Below are positions 1 to 11,957 of a stretch of DNA of 64,000 bases, piece by piece. A program made the translations under genes and the position numbers. The DNA is taken from contig NC_036461.1 of the NCBI RefSeq assembly GCF_002775205.1, forward strand, positions 22,496,875 to 22,560,874. The letters are read 5' to 3'. Each line of letters starts with the position of its first letter. The stretch's first letter is position 1. The stretch is from Xiphophorus maculatus (taxonomy: Eukaryota > Chordata > Actinopteri > Cyprinodontiformes > Poeciliidae). Under the pieces are notes generated by a model that was not told the origin of the DNA, ran no database searches, and was given only the letters and a program-made list of their open reading frames with translations.

Positions 1-580
1 GGGCTGAAGTGATGAATAAATAGAGGAATTCTGTTCTTAGAGCATTTTTTACTGCATATTTACATTTTTGAAGCCATATATGGTCCAACATACGCAGCTG
101 TCACCGGCTTTTTTTTTTTTTGGAAAAAAAAACAACAAAAAAAACAAAAAGCTGACGCTGACAAACATTAGTTTTAATGTTCCAGCTTCAAGTCTCACTG
201 ATGCTGGTCCTGTAATGTACATGAACACAATCTCACCGGATGAGGCTGTAATACACACCGTCTGAGCTCACACCCCGCGCCCCCCACAACATTTTTTAAA
301 TGAGACATGCATCTTAGTTCAAATCAACTTTACTACAATGACTCAAGATAAAATACATACAAAATAATTTTTTGTTTTGAAGTGTCCTGGCTTCTTCGCG
401 AACCGAAGCCAACGCCAATTGGAAGTGGTTCACCGGATTCCTCTTTTGTCCGACACGTTTTCTATTCGGCCCCGGAAGGGCGCGGTCCGCCTACGCTCTT
501 TTTCGAGAACCGAGCCGAACACCGGCGCGGAAAAAAAAACTCGAGAATGAAATATTTCCAGCGATTAAAACTTTTACACG
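1..580. other. Intergenic sequence downstream of ahsa1
   Basis: No gene is supported here. A plus-strand AATAAA near position 15 could be the polyadenylation signal of a gene lying outside the window, but nothing else backs that. Short open frames around the A-rich and T-rich runs at 110-150 are low complexity. The 380-540 stretch is more GC-rich than its surroundings and may be downstream flank or an alternative 3' UTR of the neighbouring minus-strand gene. Confidence 0.4.
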
Positions 581-596
581 CACGGCGACAGAGTCG

Positions 597-602
597 TTTA
601 TT
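597..602 (-). terminator. ahsa1: Polyadenylation signal of ahsa1
   Basis: On the minus strand an AATAAA hexamer lies about 165 bases after the ahsa1 stop codon. A GT-rich stretch follows it, as expected for a cleavage and polyadenylation site. It would give a short 3' UTR of roughly 180 bases. The site is inferred from the motif only. Confidence 0.55.
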
Positions 603-766
603 TCATTAACTCGTCCTACGAGTGTAAAGCTGTTCTGTGCCAAAAAAACAGGGAGAGGGCTGGGGGGGTGAGGGGACAAATACAAAAAAAAAAAAATAAC
701 AACCATAAAAAAACCCCCAACAAAACCCAAAAACAAAAAAAAACAAGTTATTACAGTACAGCTTCT

Positions 767-3700
767 TCAGAAAAGTCGCGCTCCATAGCCAAAAGTCTGT
801 TTGATAGCTTCAAAGTAGTATCTCTTCCAGCCGCCTTTCGTCTGTTCCTCTTCGCTGTCGGGGACGCCTCTGCACTCCACCTTCAGCTCCGTCTCGCTGC
901 TCCGGTCCAGGAACATCAGGGTGATGGTGGCGTAATGCTCTGTGGTGCAGAGAGGCAATCAGTTTCCAAAATTCAAATAGAAAAACAAAAACAAAAAACA
1001 ATTATTTGACAGAAAAACCTGGAATGTGATTAAAATCTTCACAGTGTGGGAAAATTTGCATCTTTCAAACCCCCACAAAAAAAAAAGATTGAATAGACCT
1101 TCTGCAAAGGGAGTACATTTTTATATACAATGTTTTTTTTTTTCAAATATTTGTGGAAACAATATGTAAAACTGTTGCTGTCTTGACAGTGGAATGTGAC
1201 GGAATCTGTTAAAAATAATAATTTAACTCTAAAATAACCAATCAGAGTCAAGGGGAGGACCTTAGCTCTGTCAATCATCCTTGTGTATGAGCTGTTCTTC
1301 TCCATAACATAAAAAATAATCTAGAATATAAAGAACCTACCACAGGGCCAGTTGTTAAACCTCCACTTCATTACTATTTTCTCATCAGGTACCTGATGGC
1401 AAGAGGATTTGTTGTTAGTCGTCCACCATTTTCTACACGTGTTGTACATTATACCTCAAATAAAACATGAGTTTTCAGTGACGTTTTCATTATCGTTGAT
1501 GGAAACGTCAGCCTCACCAGCTCCGTGAATTCCCCAAAGACGTTTCCTTCGAGCAGGCGAAACTTTCCACCCCTCTCTCCGTCCACTGTCGCGGGACTGC
1601 GTGTGAACGCCTGGACCATCTGCACACCCAAAGATACCACACTGTGACATCCTGGCCTCCAGCTAGATGGAGTAAGAAAAAAATTTATTGTCCACCAAGG
1701 TGGACGTTTGTCCACTAACGCACACAGGAATGTTTTTTTTTTTTTTTCTTTCTTCTTCTTCCCTAAAACGGATTGGCGTTTTCAAAAACTCTCGCGTTCA
1801 CACAGGACCGTTTTCAGAAATGTTTTTTTTCACACAGAAACACCCAAAATGGCGTGAAAAAATGGCTATTTTTTCTTCTTAACTCCCCCACACCTGTAAG
1901 TGGCGCTAAACAAGAAGAATGGAACATGTGCATAAATCCTTCGCACAAGATTACCAGTAGACTCAGGGGAAAGGAAGAAAAAACACAGATGGTGAACAAT
2001 AACCGAGTGTGGAGTCTTTTGGAGAACTACTTGCAACTGCTGAAGGCACTACGTGTAATCCACCATTGTTGTTGAGTGTGACATGTTTGCAGTTATAAGT
2101 CACTTCATTTCTTTATTTTATTTGAGCAAAAATAAAGACAAAAATTTGACAAAAGAAAAACAAAAGATCAGAATGAAGTAAAACTCGTGTCCCTTCCCTC
2201 TCTTAGAAATACAGCTCGTGGAAAATACAGTAATTTAGGCTATATACAACTTTTTATTTATTTGTTTTTATTATTTTATGCCTTTATGTGACACATGTAG
2301 GTATGAATGTTGCAAGATGGCTTTTTCTTTCTTTCCATATACTGAATTTTGCATTTCTTTTAAATTGATGTTCTTTTCCCTACAAGCTTTAATTTCCTCC
2401 CTTTAAGCTATTCCATATATCTACTCCACAACTTCAACTTGTAATGCACATTTGTTTGACTGTAACATCAGCTCATTGTTTTGTTTTGTTCAATATTCCT
2501 CTTAAGGCAGGTTAGAGGTCGGGCTAATACGTCAGTGTTTCCAGAAACTAAGCATTTCTGCTGTCCAAAAATACCGGAAGGTCTTTTTCTCTCAAAAATT
2601 TAACAAGACATTTTGTTTAGGGATGTGCCGATTCCCTTTTTTCAATTCCGATACAGATATCTGAGGTTTAGTATCGGCCGATACCAATCCAATACAGAAG
2701 AATGGTGCTGAATTGACTTAAAACTTTTTTTTGTTTGTTTGTTTGATTTTTAACAGACATAAATGTGCTGAATTACAAATTTATTTGCCAACTATCTCAC
2801 ACTTAAATACATATTGTTACAGATACTAGGCAACTCTTTAAAATAGTCCTACTTTACAAAGAGGAGAAAAGAAAAAAGTGCCTAAAACTTAGTCAGATAA
2901 GAGAATAAGCAGGTGAGCAAACGGACGCGGAACCTGATTTGGTTCAGCAGCAGCAGGACGGACTCACCTCCTGGTTGAGAAAGACTCTGTAGAGTTCAGC
3001 TGGCGAGGTGAGAAACGTGTCTCTTATGGTGAATTTACAGGTGGGGATTTTGACACCAGTGTTGACGGGAGCTGCCGTGCTGCTTCCTGAGGAAACCTGG
3101 AAAAAAAAAAACAAAAAAAAACAACACGGCATTCTCATCAGTCTAGCTCTACGTCGCGTCTCGACTCGTGCGCCGGGTTTTAATCCAGAAGCATTCTGCC
3201 GTCTTTAAACACAGACCTGAGTTTTGTCCTGCTTGGCTTTGGACTGAGAAGCTGACTGAGGCTTGGCCACGCCGTTAGCGGTAGGCAGGATCATCCCTTG
3301 CGTGAATTCTGCAAATTTTAAAAACAATAGATGAATAATAAGAAGATAAGACAGTTTTTTTTTTTCATTATTATTATTGAAAGAGCCAAAACATTGGTGA
3401 TTATTAAATCGCTGGTTTTAATTTCTACTCGGGTCGGGAATGGTTTTTCCCTGATCTTTACAGACCTGTTTTCAAAAAGCCCACGTAACTCCCCAGAGCC
3501 TCCCGGATTTTCTCCGCTCCTTTAGTTTTCATCAGGTGGACCAGGGGCGTGTCGGGCTCATCCTTGTTCAACGAAATGGAAATCTGAGGAACCGGGTCAC
3601 AGGGACATGATTCAGTGCGCCGCTCCACCACCACCACCGCCACGCAGTCGGGATCATTAAATCATCCGTTCGACTTACATCGAGATCCTCCATGTCATTC

Positions 3701-6465
3701 TCATCAGACAAGTTTGGAACTTCGATTGAACCTTTGTATTTCACTCCGGTTTTTGACTTTCCTGTAAAAACACAAACCCCCCCCCATCAAATTCAAGTCA
3801 GTTTTTGAGTGAAAAGTCACTGGATGTTTGTGGGACTGCTTCAAATAAAATAAAAAAAACCCAAAACATGACTAATAAATATGTTTTCCTTGTAAGAAGA
3901 CAAGGGGTGAAACAACTTATCATGATTCATCGCAATTAACTATGTTAATCATGATGATCACAACTGCTTGATCAATCATGATCAATCACGATTACCTGAA
4001 TTAATCATAATTAATTGATTACTGAAATAATCGAAAACTACTTTAGGAAGTGATAAATCATTAAATGGAGTATACAAACTTAAAAAAACGTCATTTGTTG
4101 AAAGAAAGAGTAGTGATTACACCAAAACTGTGCAAAATATGCATTTTGCATTTAAGATAAAAAAAAAAAAAATCCCTTTGTCTGTAAATCTTTTCTGCCC
4201 AGAACTTTAGCTTCACCCGGTTCAGATTAACTGCCATGTTATTGCATTGTAGGCATTAAAATGTGTATTTTCTTGTTTTAAAGAAAAAAAGAGAAAAGAA
4301 TTGAATTATTTTGCTGCTCTCATATTTTAATGTATTTTTGATCAAAAGTAGGCTTTAGTGGTTAAAAGAAAAAGCTATAGAATGATCCTTTTTAAAATTC
4401 AAATTAATCAAATAATCATCAGAATAATCGATTACTAAAATAATTGTAAGATGTCGATTTTTTATCGTAAACTCCTCCACCCCCTATAAAAAAAAAGTCT
4501 AACTCTGCATCTGAACTATTTGCTGAGGGGGAAAGTTAATTGTTAACCATTCTTCAGCTGTGGTCAGGGCCACACAAAATGAGTCCAAAGCCCTGTCGTC
4601 GCCACAGACACTGCCACCTACTGGTCAGCCGGTGCAAGTCTCTAAAAGGTTCTTCAGTCTCCGTGTTTGACCGGCTCGTGTGTTTCGTGTTTCTCTGTGT
4701 TACCAACAGTCGGTCAGAATTAGGTTTGTAAATCACAGAGTTCATCGACGAGTTGTTCGCTTTGTAAAAGTTTCCCCATGCGAAACCGTTAAGATACGGT
4801 TTCACAGAAGAAAAAGAGCTGAATGAGAATGATTAAACATGTGGAAAACTAGGGGTGGGTAGAAAATAAAATCTATTTTGTGATCCATCAAGAGGCAAAA
4901 TGTTACCTTTTTTTTTTTTTTTTTTAAATACGTGCAACAAAAAAAAAAAAATCATCTCTTCTTATTCCTAAAGAACACTGAAATGTTTTATTTTCGACAG
5001 AATAGCAAAGGACAAAGGACGATTCATGTCACTTTAAGTCGACAAACGGAGCAGCCGCTGCGTGTCGCGCTCGGTCCAAACCCGGCTTTTCCACTCACCA
5101 GTCCAGGTCGCTTTTAGGTTCCATTCATAGAAGAAAATAAGTTTCCCTTTGCGGTTGTTAATCGAGGCCTCTCCGTCCAACTTGCTGACTTCCGTCACCT
5201 CACACGCTCCCTCGTCATCCTCCACGCTCAGCCCGAGCAGCAGAGACTTCAGCTTATCTGAAGACCAGTTTGTTGCATCTCTTTCAGTCCTGAAGATTTA
5301 AAAAAAAAAAAAGAGACGACCATGTTGAGCAGACTGCAGTCCTGTAGTCATGATTAGAGGGTAAAAATCTTTTCTCTTGACCTCTGAACATTTTCGCACA
5401 TTTTGGAAGTCGCATCGGTGTGACTGGCTTTGATGGTAAAAGTATCATATTCCACAGTAACAACTATGATGAATAAAGTGACTATTACGATTATAAAGTG
5501 ACTATTACGAGTCTGTTAGCTGGGATTTATTTTAGCCGTAAAAGGGGAGATCGTGCCAAGAGCACCTGTTGAACATTTTAGGGGAATATTTTAAACAATT
5601 TTAGGAGATTTTGGAGTCGCAGTTTGTCACATTTTAGTGTAGATTGGGGCAAAGGAAATTAAAAATGTAACTTTTAAATCTAAAACTACAAGCATGATCT
5701 TGGCATCATGTAAAAAGTCATTTTATGATTTTTTGTTGTTGTTGGTTTAGATAAAATAGTCTGAACTTCAGACATTTTTGCTAACACAAAATTTATGAGC
5801 CACTTGCTAGGAAAATCTAAGAGCACTCGTTGATGTATTGATTTCAAACGCAACAAAAAATGAACTGGTTCATAAAAACAACAATGTGGTTCTCCATAGC
5901 GATAAATCACTGCAAGGGACTTCACTAACAGATGAAAGGCGATTATCTATTCGGAGATCAGAAGTGAGGGTAAGCAGTGGGATTCATCGGATTTTTCTTC
6001 GAAGTAATAAAAGTAATAAGTAACAACAGCTTGTTTTCCACAAGCTGTGCAGGATTTGCGGTCACGTTGCAGTCTGGAGTTACATTATGAGCACAACCAA
6101 CATGGTCAAACTGCGATACTGAATGTAACGGCAGCAGACACAGCTTTAGCTTCGGTGAACCGCTAACGGGTAGCTACATGTGACGCTAACTTGAACAACG
6201 TTAGCAAAAGCTTTACTGCTAAACTAAGACGTTTTGCTGTAGTTCATTACGGGACTGATAATCTCTCCTGACCGCAAGAACGTGACACGAAAAGCGGTTT
6301 GGGAGGAAAAAGCCCCGCCGCGAAGCGTGCGGTTAGCATCGGCTTCAAGCTAACTGGCAGCAAGTGCCCTTTCCTGTCGTCTCACCAGTGCCAATTGTTG
6401 ACATTCGTCGCGTCGGCTCTCTCCTCAACGATCCAGCGAGGGTCTCCTTCGCCCCACTTCGCCAT
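767..6465 (-). CDS. ahsa1: Activator of 90 kDa heat shock protein ATPase (AHSA1), complete, nine coding exons
   Basis: AHSA1 is a cytosolic co-chaperone that binds the middle domain of Hsp90 and stimulates its ATPase. The minus-strand exons are 6465-6386, 5289-5099, 3761-3679, 3583-3466, 3308-3217, 3096-2968, 1619-1518, 1392-1341 and 939-767. All junctions are GT-AG and keep phase. The joined length is 1020 nt, 339 codons plus stop, against 338 residues in human. The protein begins MAKWGEGDPRWIVEERAD. The second exon encodes the Aha1 N-terminal domain (CEVTEVSKLDGEASINNRKG), followed by a variable linker rich in Lys, Gln and Ser (exon 5). The AHSA1/START-like C-terminal domain starts near VKIPTCKFTIRDTFLTSP and ends WKRYYFEAIKQTFGYGARLF, nearly identical to the mammalian C-terminus. 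Introns carry repeat remnants. The gene is divergent from cdca4, 2.6 kb away. The identity is secure; which teleost duplicate (a or b) it is cannot be decided here. Confidence 0.96.
1085..1305 (-). repeat. Dispersed repeat (family C) in the last ahsa1 intron
   Basis: Read on the minus strand, this intronic stretch shares a block with 25355-25822 and 44605-44797: a GATTGACAG-type start, a CTCC-rich run, then CTCTGATTGGTTATTT. Three copies in one 64 kb window show it is an interspersed repeat, probably a non-autonomous DNA element. Its ends are not defined in this copy. Confidence 0.5.
2620..2880 (+). mobile_element. Degraded hAT-like non-autonomous element in ahsa1 intron 6
   Basis: The copy opens with GGATGTGCCGATTCC and continues with CCGATA-rich sequence. 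A block with GCTGAATTGACTTAAAA and AATTACAAATTTATTTGC follows, and that block recurs in the better preserved element at 28577-29114. The right terminus is not recognisable, so the copy is truncated or decayed. Confidence 0.6.
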
Positions 6466-6576
6466 GTGTGCAGATAAATAATAATCACAGTAGGATTTTT
6501 GAAAGCGGAGCGGAACGCAGGAGGTCTCGCTGTCTGTCTGTCAGTCAGCCGGTGGATGTCCGCTGCACGCTGCTGC

Positions 6577-6584
6577 TTCTAGAA
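6577..6584. promoter_or_regulatory. Candidate heat shock element upstream of ahsa1
   Basis: The palindrome TTCTAGAA, the TTCnnGAA core bound by HSF1 trimers, lies 112 bases upstream of the ahsa1 start codon. Further GAA and TTC pentamer-like units occur at 6620-6655. AHSA1 is known to be stress-inducible in other vertebrates, so the position makes sense. Binding is inferred, not shown. Confidence 0.4.
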
Positions 6585-7055
6585 ACCTCTGGCGGTGCTC
6601 CTGCGTTTATTCTCCGAACATAGAAAATGCTCGAAACGGAACTTTGTAGAAAGAGGTAAAAAAAAAAGGTTCCCCCCCCTTCCTCCACACACACACACTA
6701 CCGGAAGTTGTGTTTATGAGCGGTAGTTTTGCTTCGGGAATGTCAGACTTTGGATATTAGCACTCTTGTTTCTTATATCCAGTTTTATACTTCTTCTGTA
6801 TGTGGGGGGAATTTATTTTCTGCTATCACGTGATTTTAATTGCCAGAAGCTGCCCATAAATATTTCTTCAGTATCTTCCTCTTTACTGGAAGATGATTTA
6901 CAAACATAATTTCGACCCTCACTGTCCTCCAATGTGGAATAATCAATTCATCCTTTCTAATAGAACATGTGTTTTCATGGATGAAAGGTGTCTTTGTCTG
7001 TTCACGTGTTATAAATGACAGAGAACATTTTTTAACTCATAAAAACGTATGTTAA

Positions 7056-7320
7056 AAAGGTGATATTATATATTTTCCAGGAAGATGATACCGTTTTATT
7101 CCACAATCAAGTAACTACGTCACCTTTACTTGCCTATAAAAATGCAGTACATGTCAAGCATAACTTAAAATAAACTGGACTTTGCATTTTAACACCTTGA
7201 AATTGACCTCTGTCTCTTTAAGAAGCTCCGGCTCTTTCCGACACTCTGCCGTCAGCAAGTAATCCCAACAACCGGAGTCCCCCGCCCACCCTCTGAGATT
7301 TGATTGATAGACCGCCCACA
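7056..7320 (+). mobile_element. TTAA-flanked MITE, copy 1, right end missing
   Basis: A TTAA at 7052-7055 precedes sequence matching the left end of the 41553-42143 copy: an AGG start, TATATATTTTCCAGG, the TTTTATTCCACAATCAAGTA block, then CCTCTGTCTCTTTAAGAAGCTCC. Similarity fades after about 7320, so the copy seems truncated. Confidence 0.6.
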
Positions 7321-7996
7321 TGATTGACATGTAACAGCACTGGGTCACTCCTATAGTTGGAATCATTGCAAAATAGGGAACGAAGAAAAACAATGATGAA
7401 TCTAAAAAGAACGTGGGGGAAACTACAGAAAGTGAGAAAATGGAGAAATATAGAAATTGTCCAAAGGGCATCCACACCAGCAACAATCACCTGCAAAAAT
7501 AAAAAGAACAAGGAATAGTAATAACCAAAGTCATGTTTCAAGGGGGGGGATGGACCCAGTGTTTTGTTTTTGTTGTTGTTTGTTTTTTAAAAAAATTCGT
7601 CAAGAAAGGTCAAATATTGTTGCTATTCCAATAAAGCAGCACAGGCTGAAATGGAGAGTTGGGCATCAGAAAAGCAGAAGTGATGTTTGATCTGCAGGCC
7701 ATAGGTTTGCAGGGTTGAATTAACATGTTTTTAGTCATTTAACAATGCTGTGTTCTGACTTGTTAGAGACACATGTCTGCATGTTTAATCATTCAAAGAT
7801 CCTTCTTTGAAGTTTATTCTATACCTCAAGTGTGCAGCACAATGTACATAGTTAATAACTGTATAGATTTGTATAATTTTTGTATTGAAGTATTTCTTGC
7901 AAAACTGTAGTTTTAAGGGTTACATTTTAATAAAGATAATGAGCTGAACCTAGACTATTTTAACAGATGTGGGGGATTTTTTGTTTGTTTTTTTAA

Positions 7997-8485
7997 GCCG
8001 TAGTATTATGTGAAATTCACTTTTTGGAGCTTTTCATCATGTTATAATGAAATTTCCTCATCAAGACAACTGGAGTGTTGCCTTGATTTTTTTTTTTCAA
8101 GCATTTTTGAGATATCCTTGAATCTCCATTCAGCTGGTTGGACCTGGCAACATCTTCGAGGTAGCACAGAGCAGCCCTCCTCTGCACTTCATTCAGCTCC
8201 TTCAGACTAGCCAGAAGCGATTAGCAAACACCTAGTTCTAGCTACTTCTCAATGGTAAAAAAAAAAAACAACAACTGTTAAAGGACTAATAGAGAGAGAG
8301 AGAGAGATGCTGTGATGACTTCCTGAAGGCAGAGCTTCAGAAAGAGCAGGAGTTTTTAAAGAAACAGAGACCCAATTTCAAGGCATTAATTTCTTTGAAG
8401 TCATATTTGATAGGCATAGCATTTTTATACCGACTGAAGGAAATATTTCCACTTGATTGTGTTATAATATTTTCCTAGATGTGTA
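7997..8485 (-). mobile_element. TTAA-flanked MITE, copy 2, reverse orientation
   Basis: TTAA at 7993-7996 is followed by the degraded terminal repeat and by the GCTTTTCATCATG and CCTCATCAA blocks. Farther on come CTTCCTGAAGGCAGAGC and ACAGAGACCCAATTTCAAGGC, which are the reverse complement of blocks in copy 1. The distal end decays near CATTTTCCTAG-like sequence. An (AG)n run near 8290 lies inside it. Confidence 0.65.
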
Positions 8486-9044
8486 CTTTTCTTCCAATTG
8501 AGGTTGATGAGGTGAACAGGGCCAAAGTGGTGGATTGCTCCTGAAAGCAACTGAATAAACTGGATTCATTTAGTGGTATCAGAATATAGGGGTATGAAAA
8601 TAAATGCGCGACATCTTTTCATGTTTTCAGTGGTAACAAAAGGGATAATCTCGTGCTTTCCTTTTTCATTTAAAAATTACTTAATTTATAAACACAAACT
8701 ATAAATACACAATGTATTTATAGTTATAATGAAACGTAGGAAACATCGGGGGTGTGAATACTTTTACCGGGAACAATACTTTGTAACTTACCACTACATG
8801 ACATACAGTATGTCCGCACGGTTCTTCACTAATGTTTCCTAAATGTGAAGTGGTTTCAATCGCGGTGGAAACGGATTCACATGAGCAAAAGGACCGCTAA
8901 AATGACTCAGTGCACGGCTTTAAATACTTCACAAAACAACAACAACAAAAAGTAACAGTAGGTTTTCGATTGTTTGTTAAAAGCGTCAATCGAGGAGAAA
9001 AGCAGGGAGAAATGATCAGAGAGGAATCCCAGGCATATGGCTGG

Positions 9045-9096
9045 CTTTTGTCGGCTCCCCTCCCCCTCCTTTCTCTCCCCTCCTGCCGTCCGCTCC

Positions 9097-9129
<33 letters not shown>

Positions 9130-9245
9130 CGGAGGTACTTCAGTTTTTGAAGCCGTGGCATGAATGATCTCATCTGAACCTGATCTCCGCTTTCTCTGCC
9201 GTCGATCCTATGACCGAGACGGGAATAAAATAACACAAACACGAG
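9045..9245 (+). promoter_or_regulatory. cdca4: Candidate cdca4 promoter and 5' untranslated first exon
   Basis: This GC-rich stretch ends in a textbook splice donor: CACGAG followed by GTGAGT, exon end at 9245. It is the only good donor upstream of the cdca4 coding exon with promoter-like base composition, and high GC and CpG continue to about 9900. It contains a (CAG)10 tract at 9098-9127. The transcription start is not determined. The link to cdca4 is inferred from strand, donor quality and the matching acceptor at 16871. Confidence 0.55.
9098..9127 (+). repeat. (CAG)10 trinucleotide repeat
   Basis: Ten uninterrupted CAG units lie inside the candidate untranslated first exon of cdca4. Open frames through it on either strand are products of the repeat. 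Confidence 0.9.
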
Positions 9246-11957
9246 GTGAGTACGGCTACCCAACCACCGGCAGCGGCGTTTTTAAGCAGGCACTGGGGTG
9301 AGCGGCTGTTATTTTTTAGGAACTTTACAGCCCAGTCGCGGCGAAAACTCTTGTTTTCGGCCAGAAAGGAGGAAGGACCGAGGAGGATGGCTGGGTAGGT
9401 GGGTGGGCGCTTTTAGCTCATTAGCTTTCCGTTTCCTAGCCTTCTTGCGTTGGAGCGTTTATTTGCGAAATGGATCTAGGCGTAAGCCAGGAATTTCGCA
9501 GCGCCGTGTAGAGAACTTGTTTACAATGTGAGCGAACAGTTAGCTTGGAAGCACTCCGTGAGCCCCGGTCCAGAACCGCGGGCTAGCTAGCCGGCTGTTA
9601 GCTCCCAGCGCAAAATGGCCTCGTTGTCGCTCGGTGGCTCTGATGCTGGAAAGACAAAGCATGCGGCAGTCACGGCCAGCAGCGCTCAAACGTTCCTGCA
9701 TTAGCCTCTACCGGCTCTTATTGGGTTATCCGTTAAGAAAACAACGGGTAGTTGGCAGGGAAATGAGAAAGCACTTTAGCTGCCGTATTCAAAATCTCGT
9801 TTATTGATGCGATACGGCGGTATATGAAAGTGGTGGTTTTTCAGAGGGAGGTGGGGGATGGGCCGCGCGAGGAGCCATTGACGTAAAGCGAGGCTGTATT
9901 TTGTTTGGCCCCAAAGCGGGACACGACTAAACACTTTCATGTTTACTTTCTAAGCCGTATAATGCTGTTAGTCACAAATCCAGGCATCGCCGAGCTGCTA
10001 TTGTCAAAATCAAGCGCTATAGGTCTTGTTTAAAGAAGTTCCTGGTGCAGCGAGAGTGCTGTACAAGTCTCCATTTTAGGGTTAAACAGTTAAAATCTTG
10101 CGTGAAGTAACCGCAGTTGTATATAAATCACTTGTATGAAGGTGGTACTCAAATAAATGTTAATGAAACTGTCATGTAAATTACCTTGATCTTAGCCACC
10201 CAAATTAGGCATTTGTAGTGGAGCCTATTCAATGTAACAGAGGTAAAGAATAATATGTGCAATTGCTTTGTGGTTTTTCTTTGTACGTGAAATATGTTTA
10301 ACATAATAAGTTGTCTGGAAGTGTCTTTACCAGTTTTGCTTTCAGTATCGTCAGTGGTGAAATCCTTTTAAAGAAGTGCAAATTTAAATACCATGAAACA
10401 GTTTGGACACCATAAATGTTGCTGCCAAGACAGGCAGCGCCCAAACTTTTTTCATTTGAGCCAAAATCATCAAGTCGGTGTTTTAAAAAACAAAATGATT
10501 TGCTAAAATTGGCCATCAGTATTTAATTAAGAAATTAAAGTAGTCCTGAATGGGAGGTGCAAATCATCATAGCTCCAAAACTTAAAGGGTTTTTTGCGTT
10601 TAATGTAATGAAGGCTCCGAGATTTAAGTCTTTTGTTTTGGACCGAAATGAAATACTGTAAAATTTAGTCCATTCTGAGTTGTACTAAAAGTAGTACAAA
10701 CTTAGTTAATTTGTTTGACTAAGTCTAACAAATGAGTTAAAACTGCTTTCAGTGTGCCAAAGTCCGATTTGAATAAAAGTTACAATTTAAATTAACAAAA
10801 CAATTAAAAAACAAATACTTTGTGTTCAATTTAATATTTTACATTGAAAAAACAATTTAATATCTCTGTAACAATTTAACTCTATTTAAAAAATAAAGAA
10901 AATCTCCATTAAAACACCTGTGTTGGCTGGTCACGTTTGAGTCGTTTTTGACTTGCAGTCGGGGGCGCGGAAAACAAAATTTAATGAGTGTTTGATGGTT
11001 TTTCTAAATGTATTGTATTAGAACAAAAACAAAATCGGACTGTATGTTTGTCTTCTACTATGTCATCTTGTGATATTAAAATGCAGTGTAGCGCAAAGCG
11101 CAATCTAGTTGCTGTTTTTATCCAAACTATTATCAAAAAACCACCAGTTTCAAGATCAGTGCCTTAAACTTCACCTCCTGAGAGTTAGGACTCTTATTTT
11201 GAAGTAAGACAGGAAGTAGCTCTGATTATGGTGGTTGTGTGAAAGACATGAATAATAAAGATGTCATCCATCTTGCTGACATCACCCTCTTACTGACTAT
11301 GCATGGGTAAAGACTCCATAGGTACTGTGCCTAGCTAACAGTTAGCCTGTGCTAGCACTAAGTTAGCATCTGCTTCAATTTGCTTTCGTTGCTAAACTAA
11401 AGTTTTTGATATTAAGAATCTAGACTTTTTTAAACGGGTTTCTTTACAACACAATTTAATATTTGTGGAACCTTTATGAAATGAGAGAGCAATTTTTATT
11501 GAGTTGCTTAGGACCATTTTAGAATTATACAGACAAAAATCCAAAATATATCCAAAAGTCAAACTTAGCTGGTCGGAGGGATTTAATTGTTAGTTACCGT
11601 GGTAGTGTTAGCAATACAAACTGATAACTGAGCGAGTTTTAACAGTAATACATGTGGGGCTGATTTCATGTGGTACAAACCATCGGAAGTGCATTTTAAG
11701 AGTCACGGCGACTTTAGCAACGGGGCTTCCTGGTTGTCTTTGATTTCTGTTTACATTTCTCACACATTGTTGACCTATTTTGCTAACACATCCATGATTA
11801 TTTTCTCAGTGTTTGGGTTTTAGCTCTCTGGTTATCTTTCTAAATGACTTTTATCCTAATCTTGTCTATTGCCAGGAAATGTCATTTTTTTAGGCAAGGA
11901 TGGACTCAAAAGGCCTTTCTTTGTACGTTGGAGCCATTGATGTAAATAGATTATAAC

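Larger units (their letters stand above)
6600..9040. other. Intergenic region between divergent ahsa1 and cdca4
   Basis: No coding gene is seen. The region holds two copies of the TTAA-flanked MITE family (listed separately) and a small CA run near 6690. A fragment near 8740-8790 resembles the terminus of the Tc1-like element seen at 14.5 kb (GTGTGAATACTTTTAC). The short open frames at 7154-7541 lie within MITE sequence and are not believable genes. Confidence 0.5.

Noticed and set aside
7154..7541. Minus-strand frames of 107-110 codons
   Set aside because: They overlap TTAA MITE sequence, lack recognisable domains and are rich in Phe from T runs.
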